From NCBI GenBank assembly GCA_022447545.1, contig JAKVBI010000030.1:1-56808 (forward strand): a stretch of DNA of 56,808 nt, given 5' to 3'. Source of the DNA: Myxococcota bacterium. Lineage in GTDB: Bacteria > Myxococcota_A > UBA9160 > SMWR01. This document shows positions 49,812-56,808 of the stretch, piece after piece (positions within the stretch are counted from its first letter, which is position 1; every line of letters begins with the position of its first letter). The position numbers were made by a program, and so were the translations under genes. The notes below the pieces were generated by a model. The model saw only the letters and a list, made by a program, of their open reading frames with translations, did no database searches and was not told the DNA's origin.

Positions 49812-51581
49812 TCAATGAACCGGTGGAGCGGTCTCTTCGGTGGTGGGAGATCGAAACTCGAGCTTGACGCCTGGTGGTGGGGCAGGGTCGTCCACCGTGA
49901 AGAGCAATTCGTTGGGAGTCCGGAGCACGAGCCGGATGTCGCTGCGGCCGCCGTGTTCTGCCAGCATCTCCCAAGCAGAGACCCCGGGACCGCGTCGGAC
50001 AAGGATGTGGGCGACGCCCGTCTCGCGTCGGAGAGTGGCGAGGGCGTTCGGGGCGGGGAGCCGGGTCGTGAGTTCCATGCGCTCGGGAAAGCCGTCGGGC
50101 CAAAAACTGCTGTAGCCGTTCAGGAGGGGGCGCCAGTGGGAGATCGAGCGCACCATGGCTCGGGACTGGAGGAGAGCGGAACGGCCGTGGTGATGCCTCG
50201 GGTCGATGGGTAACTCGAGCAGCGGCGCCGTGGATCGGCGGAGCGCCTCCGTCAACTCCGGGGGGTCCGCCGTCCGTTCCATGACGGGATAGGTACTCGG
50301 CGGCGCGGCGGAACTTCCGAGGCTCCACGCGGGCCCGCCCCGGAGGTACTCGGAGTACATCGAGCCGGCGACCAGCGCGGCCAGTACGAGTGGAGCCACC
50401 GAGCGGAGGCTGCGGGGGAGGGTGGAGGAGCGGATCCGCTGCTCGCACTGGGAAAAGGCCGCTGCCGCAAGGACGGAAAGGCCAAGCAGGGTCGCGACGC
50501 CGAGCCGCTGTGGAGCGCGCAGCACCTCGTAGGCCTGTGCGACCAGGTCGTGGGGGAGGGGAAGACGGGTCTCGCCCCAGAAGACCGGGGGCTCCAGCGA
50601 GAGGACGACGCCAGCGCAGGCCCAGAACGCACCATGTCTCCAGGCTGAGGTATCCCGCGTCTCCGTGCGCCGAGTCCTGACAGCGAGGATCCCCGCTCCG
50701 AGTCCGACGAGGACGAGCGTCGCAGCCGGCACCGCGGTGGGTGCCCGCGGAGCGAGGAATGCGCCGGGTAAGCGTGTCAGATCCTCTCGGTTCCAGACCG
50801 TCTGATTGGGGAGCGATGGGTTTTCGGTCTGCACCCGGGCATAGCCCGCGTAGACAGGGGCGAGGCAGAGCACGGCGAAGCCGATGGTGGTGAGTAGCAG
50901 CAGGCCGTTCCGGCGGGTCGAGGGGCACAGCAGGCGCCAAAGGCCGAGAAGGCTGAGTGGAAGAATCAGTGCACTCGCCAGATACACGGGATCGATGAGG
51001 CACTGGAGAACGAGGAGGGGCAGGAGTAGGAGCAGCATGGGGCGTCCGCGCATGGCGGGCCGCGAGGTGAGGAACATGACGAGGGGGAAGGGAAAGAGGA
51101 GCGCCCAGTAGGGCACCATTGGGATCCAGTGCCAGAGTGTCCAGCGGGTGGTGAGGAGAGTCCATGCGGCTAGGAAGCCGCCCAGGAAGGACCCGGTCCA
51201 GCGCGCGGCTACCAGGTGGAGGACCCACGCCGTCAGTGTGAGGCCACCGAGAAAGACCGCGTTCATCGCCAATACCGGATTGCCGCTTGCGAGGAACACG
51301 GGTCCGAAAAACGGGAGCGCTCCAAACGCGGTGGGGCCGTAGAAGAGGGCGCTCTCGGCGGGGTGGTAGATGTTGGCGTCAGGAAGGCGCGCGGGGTCGG
51401 TCGTAAGGGCGTGAGTCTCCCAGGCCAATGCCCACAAGGCGTGCCCGCCGTCGGACTGGGCCGCTAGCTTGGTGTTGGGGACGAGAGTGCCTGGCCGAGA
51501 TGCCAGGGGCCAGGTGAGCCATACGAGAACGATGGCGTAAAGGAGAAGCAGGACGGTGGCGCGTGCGTAGTTCACGTTCAT
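49812..51581 (-). CDS. Large polytopic membrane protein, GT-C-like
   Basis: The 589-residue product has about ten to twelve membrane segments (RATVLLLLYAIVLVWLTWPL, LLLLLPLLVLQCLIDPVYL, VLCLAPVYAGYARV) with a SDGGHALWALAWETH loop after the first and a C-terminal soluble tail of about 150 residues. This is the layout of PMT/YfhO-like membrane glycosyltransferases or flippase-associated proteins. A same-strand frame of 473 codons (49807-51228) overlaps it fully but is an out-of-frame shadow of its GC-rich codons. Start ATG 51581 lies in a GC-rich region with no strong ribosome site. Substrate unknown. Confidence 0.75.
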   Translation of the reverse strand: MNVNYARATVLLLLYAIVLVWLTWPLASRPGTLVPNTKLAAQSDGGHALWALAWETHALTTDPARLPDANIYHPAESALFYGPTAFGALPFFGPVFLASGNPVLAMNAVFLGGLTLTAWVLHLVAARWTGSFLGGFLAAWTLLTTRWTLWHWIPMVPYWALLFPFPLVMFLTSRPAMRGRPMLLLLLPLLVLQCLIDPVYLASALILPLSLLGLWRLLCPSTRRNGLLLLTTIGFAVLCLAPVYAGYARVQTENPSLPNQTVWNREDLTRLPGAFLAPRAPTAVPAATLVLVGLGAGILAVRTRRTETRDTSAWRHGAFWACAGVVLSLEPPVFWGETRLPLPHDLVAQAYEVLRAPQRLGVATLLGLSVLAAAAFSQCEQRIRSSTLPRSLRSVAPLVLAALVAGSMYSEYLRGGPAWSLGSSAAPPSTYPVMERTADPPELTEALRRSTAPLLELPIDPRHHHGRSALLQSRAMVRSISHWRPLLNGYSSFWPDGFPERMELTTRLPAPNALATLRRETGVAHILVRRGPGVSAWEMLAEHGGRSDIRLVLRTPNELLFTVDDPAPPPGVKLEFRSPTTEETAPPVH

Positions 51582-51897
51582 GAGAGGAATGGGCTGGAGG
51601 TTTCCTTCCCCCCGTTCCCTCGACTCGAAAATCCGCAGGTTGGACGGAAGTGTGGTCTCTTCCCGTCGAGTCTCGAAGTTCGCTTTGCGGTGCTCTGTGG
51701 CCGGGGGCCTTCCCTCGGGCGTGACGTCACCGGATTCAATGGCGATACCGAATGCAAGTCACTCGAGTCAACGAGGCCGAGTCGAGAAGTTTGAATCTGA
51801 GGGTACACCGAGGTTGCGGAGTCTGCGGAGAGCATCCCGAAACCACAGTCTAAACCCCTGAGTTCGTGGGCGTCAGGGGGGAACGCCGATTTCGAAG
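51582..51897. other. Intergenic region, no gene seen
   Basis: A 316-bp gap between two minus-strand genes (RND permease end and membrane protein start). An out-of-frame shadow runs across it but has no recognisable domain. It should carry the 3' end of one transcript and the promoter of the other; no clear terminator stem was found. Confidence 0.35.
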
Positions 51898-54231
51898 TCA
51901 AACGTGAGCGCTGGCCTCGGAGCGATCGGGTTGGGTTCGAATGCCCTTTCTGCCGTCGAGCCACTGGTCGAAGCGAATGAGTAACGGCGGCAGGAAGAGC
52001 AGATCGAGGAGTAGCGCGACCACGATGATCGGCGTCAGAAGTTTTGCGACGTTCTGGAAGTAGAAGGTGTTCGAGAAGATCAGGACGAACGTACCCAGTG
52101 CGAGCGAGAGGGTGGTGATTGTGATCGCGGGGCCCGCCTTGTTGATCGAGTACAGGGCTGCGGCGGCGGGTGGGTCGCCGGTGCGGCGCGCAGCGATGTA
52201 CTTGCTCAGAATGTGAACCGAGTCGTCGACGACGAGGCCGATGCTGATCGAGAAGAGCATCAGGATGTAGGGGCTCAATTCGCCGACCAGCAATCCCCAG
52301 ATACCGAACACGATGGTGACCGGAAACAAATTGGGCATGATGCTGATCAGTCCGTATCGCAGGCTCTTGAGGCCGACGAGTAGCGTCACCGTGATCAGGG
52401 CAAAGCTGAGCGTGAAACCCTTCATGAGTTCGCTCGAGATCGACTGGTTCATACGCGCGAAGACGATGCTGTTGTCGCCGTGTTTTATCTGGTAGGTCGG
52501 GTTCAGGTTCGCGCCGATCCACCCCTGAATGGTGTCGTTGAATTCGAGCAACTCTCGGTTGGTAAGATCCGAGGTGCCTACGACGAGGCGAATCGCCGAG
52601 TAGTCGGAGTCGAAGATCGGTTCGAGTTGCGGTTCGATCTCCTGGATGAGTTGGTAGCTCACCAGGTGGTCGATGATCTGCAACTTGTCGTCGGGAAGCT
52701 TGTCGTAGGCCTCGTCGCCATCGTGTTCTGCTTTGTTCAGGCTTTTTAATAGATCGGTGTAGCTGGTGACGAAGCTCGTCTGGGGTTGTCGCTCCAACCA
52801 ATTCGAGAAGTCTTCGACCTCGTTTAGGAAATCTGGCTCCGTAATGCCGTAGTACTCTTCGCTGTCGATGCTGTACGCGAGGCTCTGGTCGTTTCCGACT
52901 TTTTCGGAGAGGGCGTCGATCACCGTATGAAAGTCGGAATCCTCATCGACGAAGCTGTAGGGGCTGAAATCCAACTGGTTGAGCGGTAGAAACGCCAAGG
53001 TGGTGACGATCAACGCTCCACAAGTCCAGAAAAGGGGCGTGCCGTGTCTTGATACCAGTCGGCCGACCTCCGCAATTGGCCCGCGCACGCCCAGTGGCTG
53101 GGGAATCGATCCGCTGGGCGCAAGGAGTGTCAGGGCGGGGAGTAGGGCGAGTGTGACTACGTATGCCCAGCAGACTCCAATCGCCACGACATTGCCAAAG
53201 CCATAGATCGCAGGGGACGAGCAGTAGTTCAAACTGAGAAATCCGATCGCCGTCGTAACGGTGGCCAGACTCACGGGTTGAAGGTTCACGGCCATGCTCT
53301 CGCGCATCGCTTCTTCTCTGCCGAGTGAACGGTGCCGTCCCTGCAAGTAGATGGAAACGATATGGATCCCATCTGCCATCGCGATCGTATAGACGACGAG
53401 GGGTCCCATGGTCGAGATCTGGTTGAGTTCGATCCCCGCCCAGCCGATGCTGCCGAGCGTCAGTCCGATCGTTACCGCGGCGAGGCTAAGCAGGCAGAGA
53501 GATAGGAACAGGGATTTTAGACAGAACCACAGGAGTAGTGTGGAGAGCCCGATCACCAGGGGAAAAACGAAGCGTGTGTCCTGAGCCTGCGCGTTGTGCC
53601 CTTCAAGCTCGAAAAGTGCAGAGCCGATGGTGAAGATCCCGGCGTCGGGATAGCTCAGGCGAAGGGAATCTCTAAGTTCGACAACCGATCTCGCAATGTC
53701 CAGTCGAGAGGCCCTGTCCTTCTGGTTGCCCGCGTACTTGATGACTGCCAGGGCCATGTCACCAGTGGGCGAGAGGGTGGTCTTTGTGAGAAGTTCGTCG
53801 GCGAGCGCGTGTTCTCGAACAGCGTCGGCATCTTCTTGTGTGAGAGACGAGACGACTGGAACTAGATAGTCCCGGTCGAAGCGGTCCGCATCGATGCGGT
53901 TCAGTCTCGAATTGAGGAGTGAGCCGACAGAAATCGCGGATTCGACCTCATCGTAACGCTCCGTGAGTTCCTCCATTGCGCGTAGAGTGCCGAGATCAAA
54001 GACGTTCCCACTCTTTGGGAGGAACGCAAACAAGAATGAACTGCTGCGCGGGAAGTCCTTGCGAACTTCTTCGACGTCCATCCTGGCTGAGTCGTTCTCT
54101 GCGAACAGGGCTCGGTCGCTGGTGTCGGTGGTGACGTGCTGGATACCCGAAGCAACGGTCGCTGTGATGAGCAGCATCAGTAGGCAGATCGGTTTACGTC
54201 GGCCGACGAGGTGATTGATTAGAAACTGCAT
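51898..54231 (-). CDS. RND-superfamily permease (MMPL/HpnN-like)
   Basis: The 777-residue protein has the two-halved RND layout. An N-terminal helix (PICLLMLLITATVASG) and a large periplasmic loop are followed by membrane helices with VFPLVIGLSTLLLWF. The second half repeats this with VLVGLKSLRYGLISIMPNLFPVTIVFG, SIGLVVDDSVHILSKY (acidic pair of the proton relay) and LFLPPLLIRFDQWL. The short length without an N-terminal sterol-sensing extension fits MMPL/HpnN-type transporters that move lipids or hopanoids, rather than AcrB (about 1,030). No membrane fusion protein or outer-membrane channel is next to it. It is divergent from the redoxin-cytochrome fusion gene. Confidence 0.9.
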   Translation of the reverse strand: MQFLINHLVGRRKPICLLMLLITATVASGIQHVTTDTSDRALFAENDSARMDVEEVRKDFPRSSSFLFAFLPKSGNVFDLGTLRAMEELTERYDEVESAISVGSLLNSRLNRIDADRFDRDYLVPVVSSLTQEDADAVREHALADELLTKTTLSPTGDMALAVIKYAGNQKDRASRLDIARSVVELRDSLRLSYPDAGIFTIGSALFELEGHNAQAQDTRFVFPLVIGLSTLLLWFCLKSLFLSLCLLSLAAVTIGLTLGSIGWAGIELNQISTMGPLVVYTIAMADGIHIVSIYLQGRHRSLGREEAMRESMAVNLQPVSLATVTTAIGFLSLNYCSSPAIYGFGNVVAIGVCWAYVVTLALLPALTLLAPSGSIPQPLGVRGPIAEVGRLVSRHGTPLFWTCGALIVTTLAFLPLNQLDFSPYSFVDEDSDFHTVIDALSEKVGNDQSLAYSIDSEEYYGITEPDFLNEVEDFSNWLERQPQTSFVTSYTDLLKSLNKAEHDGDEAYDKLPDDKLQIIDHLVSYQLIQEIEPQLEPIFDSDYSAIRLVVGTSDLTNRELLEFNDTIQGWIGANLNPTYQIKHGDNSIVFARMNQSISSELMKGFTLSFALITVTLLVGLKSLRYGLISIMPNLFPVTIVFGIWGLLVGELSPYILMLFSISIGLVVDDSVHILSKYIAARRTGDPPAAAALYSINKAGPAITITTLSLALGTFVLIFSNTFYFQNVAKLLTPIIVVALLLDLLFLPPLLIRFDQWLDGRKGIRTQPDRSEASAHV

Positions 54232-54371
54232 ACGGCCTCGCGGCGTAGTCGAACGGGTGGGAAGGCGCTGTGGGCGTTGGCTGGGGGAAATACCCGGCTC
54301 TTGGTTTGGAGTCGGTATGGTAACCTCTCGTGGTTCGCAAGCATTCGCGAATAGGTCGCCAGAGGACTCCC

Positions 54372-56171
54372 ATGAATTGGTCGAGACTCGTCCTGATTTG
54401 CGCCATCGCTACTTGTTTATGCCTAGCGACATCTGCCGAACAGCGGAACCGGGTTGGGGATTTCGCCTTGCTTGATCAGCACGGGAAGTTCCACCAACTC
54501 AGTTGGTACGGCGATCAGAAGGCGGTGGTGATCTTCGTGCAGGGGAATGGATGCCCGATCGTGCGCAATGGCGTGCACGCCCTGAAGGCGCTTCGCGACG
54601 AGTACGAGAGCCGCGGTGTCGTGTTCTTCATGCTGAATCCCCAGATTCAGGATGATCGTGAAAGCGTCTTGGAGGAGGCCGAGGCGTTCGGGTACGACTT
54701 CCCGGTCCTAATGGACGACGCCCAGCTCGTTGCCGAGTCGCTGGGTGTGGATCGCACTGCCGAGGTTTTTGTCATCGAGCCGAAGAAGGGAACGGTTTTG
54801 TACCGGGGACCGATCGATGACCGGTTGCACTACGAATCACAAAAGCCGACTACCAAGCATCACTACTTGCGGGATGCCCTCGAAGCCGCTCTCGCCGGAG
54901 AACCGATCCCCGCCGATGTCCCTGCGTCGCCCGGTTGCATCATTCACTTCCCCAGCCAAAAGCAGCACCGACAGAACCCGCTTTCGTATTCGAAAGACAT
55001 CGCGCCGATCCTTCAGAACAATTGCGTCAAATGCCACCACGACGGAGGGATCGCGCCGTGGTCGATGTCGAGCCATGAGATGGTTCGTGGCTGGTCTTTG
55101 ATGATGAGAGAGGTTCTCATGACCCGTCGCATGCCGCCGGGTCAGATCGACCCGTATGTGGGCAAGGCGATTCGAGAGGTCAATGGGCTCTCGGTCGAAG
55201 AGAAGCAGAAGCTCGTCCACTGGATCAACGCGGGGGCTCAGCGAACGGAGGGGGAGGGCGATCCACTCGCGGAACTCACTTTCGACGATCCGAGGTACAG
55301 CCTGGGTGAACCCGACATGGTGTTCAGCGTTCCGGCGCAGTCGATCCCCGCGACGGGTGTCATCGACTACCGCTATGTGCCGGTCGAACTCGATCTTGAA
55401 GAAGATATCTGGGTTCAGGCCGTCGAGTTCGTGCCGGGTGATCGGCAGGTGCTTCACCATGTAATCGCCTATCTCTCGAGCCCCGCGGATAAGACCGTTC
55501 GGGGCCGAGCCGATGGTTCTGCTAATGCGTCGAGTGTTGGCGGGTTCGCCCCGGGGCGGCAACCGGACTTCTTTCGCGATAACAGTGGGCGGCTGATCAA
55601 GAAGGGTTCGAACCTCTTGTTGCAGATGCACTACACGACGACGGGACGAGAGACGGTGGATGCAACCGAAGTTGGGCTCTATCTGCACGACCAGCCACCG
55701 GCCTACATCATGTCCGGTGGAGTGGCTGGCCAGCGCCGCTTCCTGGTGCCGCCGCACGCCAAAGAGCACGAACTCGAAGGCGAGCAGTTGATCGAACGGG
55801 ACGCCTATCTCTATAGCATGACGCCGCACATGCACTATCGCGGTAAATACATGAGCTACACGGCCGTGTATCCCGATGGTCGGGAGGAGGTCCTGCTGTC
55901 GGTTCCGAAGTACGAGTTCAACTGGCAGTTCAGCTATGAACTCGAGGAGCCGTTGTTTCTGCCCGCCGGTAGTAAGATTGTTGCAAAGGGCGCGATGGAC
56001 AATTCCGAGCGCAATCGGTTCAATCCTGACCCCAGCAAACCCGTGCACTTCGGTCTGCAGACGAAACACGAGATGTTCTTCGGTTTTACGACGCTCCGAT
56101 ACGTCGGAGATACCCCGGAGAGTTTGACTGCCGGCGAATCCGTGACCGAGGATCTCGCGGCCGACTTCTAG
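54372..56171 (+). CDS. Secreted redoxin / cytochrome c / copper monooxygenase-like fusion
   Basis: ATG 54372 (AGAGGAC upstream) gives 599 residues with a signal peptide (about 1-22). Residues 25-180 are a redoxin (AhpC/TSA-like) domain with a single conserved cysteine C61 in VQGNGCPIVRNG. Residues about 205-300 carry a c-type heme site C218-x2-C221-H222 (NNCVKCHHDGG), with MPPGQ at 255 a possible axial-ligand loop. From about 310 the sequence matches the copper type II, ascorbate-dependent monooxygenase fold: HH362-363 (LHHVIAYLSS), H420 in LLLQMHYTT, H486/H488 in TPHMHYRG, and M568 in KHEMFF. These are the expected CuH and CuM ligands. It is probably a periplasmic oxidase acting with the heme as electron donor. 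Such fusions occur in Planctomycetes-like genomes; the substrate is unknown. Confidence 0.85.
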   Translation: MNWSRLVLICAIATCLCLATSAEQRNRVGDFALLDQHGKFHQLSWYGDQKAVVIFVQGNGCPIVRNGVHALKALRDEYESRGVVFFMLNPQIQDDRESVLEEAEAFGYDFPVLMDDAQLVAESLGVDRTAEVFVIEPKKGTVLYRGPIDDRLHYESQKPTTKHHYLRDALEAALAGEPIPADVPASPGCIIHFPSQKQHRQNPLSYSKDIAPILQNNCVKCHHDGGIAPWSMSSHEMVRGWSLMMREVLMTRRMPPGQIDPYVGKAIREVNGLSVEEKQKLVHWINAGAQRTEGEGDPLAELTFDDPRYSLGEPDMVFSVPAQSIPATGVIDYRYVPVELDLEEDIWVQAVEFVPGDRQVLHHVIAYLSSPADKTVRGRADGSANASSVGGFAPGRQPDFFRDNSGRLIKKGSNLLLQMHYTTTGRETVDATEVGLYLHDQPPAYIMSGGVAGQRRFLVPPHAKEHELEGEQLIERDAYLYSMTPHMHYRGKYMSYTAVYPDGREEVLLSVPKYEFNWQFSYELEEPLFLPAGSKIVAKGAMDNSERNRFNPDPSKPVHFGLQTKHEMFFGFTTLRYVGDTPESLTAGESVTEDLAADF

Positions 56172-56239
56172 CCGAAGTATGCGTTGCGTTGAGAGCGCTT
56201 ACTTGAAGGCGAAGACTGGTTCGTCAGAGGCCGAGCGTA

Positions 56240-56808
56240 TGCCACGGTCCAAATGGACCGCGGCATTTATTCGGAAAAGTCGAGTGTACGGTTCTCGTGC
56301 TCTGTCGAGAATCGAAGCATTCGATCGTGTCTGTTGTGCGGTGTTTGATCGACATCGGGTTCGTTGGAGCGTTCTTTCGTTCCTATTGGCGTTGTTCCTC
56401 AGTCTTCCGCCAAACTGGTACCCCGCCGAGCAAGTCATCTCAGATGAGACGAACGTTTTGGACGGCTCGTTCGAGCTGGCGCTCCCCGCTCGAATGCTCG
56501 ATGGAGAGTTTTCGTCGAGAGATTTCGTCTACAGCTATGGGCCCGCCTATCAACTGCTTCATGGAGTTCCCGGTTTGTTCGGGGTCAGAGACTCGGCGGA
56601 GCTATGGCGCTGGAAGGGTTTCTTTTCCACGGTTTTACTCGTGGTCCTGCTTTGGCTGGTCGTGGCTGGAACACATCCCCCGAGCTTCTGGCGCAGTTGG
56701 ATCGTGTTGATTTGGTGTGCTCTGTTCGACCTGTCATTCAAGCCATGGGGCCTAATTCTCTCGATGGCGCTCCTGGGTCAGATGGTCGGCCGCCACGCTT
56801 CTGGGCAA
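56240..56808 (+). CDS. GT-C-like membrane protein (cut by window end)
   Basis: An ATG at 56240 opens a frame that continues past the right edge (189 full codons visible). After a basic cytoplasmic N-terminus of about 45 residues come a membrane helix (WSVLSFLLALFLSLPPNW), a periplasmic loop with ISDETNVLDGSFELALPARML and DFVYSYGPAYQLLHG, and further helices (FFSTVLLVVLLWLVV, WIVLIWCALFDLSF). The acidic residues after the first helix and the YGPAY motif are typical of GT-C membrane glycosyltransferases. The start has only a weak upstream GAGGCCGAG. Confidence 0.65.

Noticed and set aside
49807-51228. 473-codon minus-strand frame overlapping the large membrane protein gene
   Set aside because: It is an out-of-frame reading of the same strand in GC-rich codons, full of Pro/Arg/Ser without domains, while the 589-residue frame has clear membrane helices.
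51578-52801. 407-codon minus-strand frame over the RND gene and adjacent gap
   Set aside because: Out-of-frame shadow rich in Arg/His without membrane segments, contrary to the RND frame.
54837-56069. 410-codon minus-strand frame antisense to the redox fusion gene
   Set aside because: Only explained by the high-GC third positions of the plus-strand gene, which has clear domains.
1-56808. CRISPR arrays, transposases, phage genes
   Set aside because: No regularly spaced repeats, no DDE or recombinase motifs and no phage structural motifs were found while reading the sequence.

Overview
The window looks like chromosomal DNA of an uncultured, high-GC, Gram-negative bacterium of the broad deltaproteobacterial kind (Myxococcota, Binatota or Desulfobacterota_B-like). 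This placement is inferred from gene content: acnB-type aconitase, PEP-CTERM sorting, many lipoproteins with lipoboxes, a DsbD system, and a large stock of solitary catabolic enzymes (SDRs, SCP2-type thiolase with DUF35 partner, ACMSD-type amidohydrolases, LLM flavoenzyme, F420-type DDN proteins, P450, GSTs). There is no ribosomal RNA, and I recognised no tRNA, CRISPR array, transposase or phage gene.

Layout. 1-4.3 kb: a membrane GT-C-like protein cut by the window edge, and a secreted GH106-type glycosidase, both on the minus strand. 4.6-6.4 kb: a small lipoprotein gene preceded by two coupled micro-ORFs, then a GST. 6.5-18 kb: a minus-strand catabolic block (two SDRs, a divergent crotonase, DUF35 plus thiolase, LLM, amidohydrolase), interrupted by a plus-strand ThDP enzyme and a PEP-CTERM protein. 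18.3-24 kb: SMP-30, fatty acid hydroxylase, VOC protein, sulfatase-like lipoprotein, methyltransferase, DDN protein. 24.2-30.6 kb: acnB with a divergent LysR regulator, a D-aminoacylase-like amidohydrolase, a SnoaL protein. 30.7-37.9 kb: a second sulfatase-like lipoprotein, alpha/beta hydrolase, exported CmcI-like protein, FAD oxidoreductase, a broken sulfatase, a sulfotransferase and a DDN-like protein. 38-39.4 kb: asd with a threonine-type attenuator. 40.3-47.4 kb: amidohydrolase, selenoredoxin plus DsbD, GST, P450. 47.5-56.8 kb: GT-C-like membrane proteins, an RND permease, and a redoxin/cytochrome c/copper monooxygenase-like fusion.

Two things stand out. First, at 41619-42383 (minus) a membrane-anchored redoxin gene has an in-frame TGA exactly where the first cysteine of its CxxC motif belongs (W-U-P-Y-C). 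A perfect 6-bp hairpin with a 5-nt loop begins 10 nt after the TGA, as expected for a bacterial SECIS. It lies just downstream of a DsbD-type electron transporter, so together they look like a periplasmic selenium-dependent reductive pathway. Second, upstream of asd lies a complete attenuator not explained by any long gene: a 37-codon leader peptide with 10 threonines in its last 20 residues, a 9-bp antiterminator pairing, and a 13-bp intrinsic terminator with a U-rich tail. It is laid out like the E. coli thr leader but controls aspartate-semialdehyde dehydrogenase.

The other genes are mostly single enzymes rather than one pathway. All function calls come from reading the translated sequence and recalling family motifs; no database search was done.
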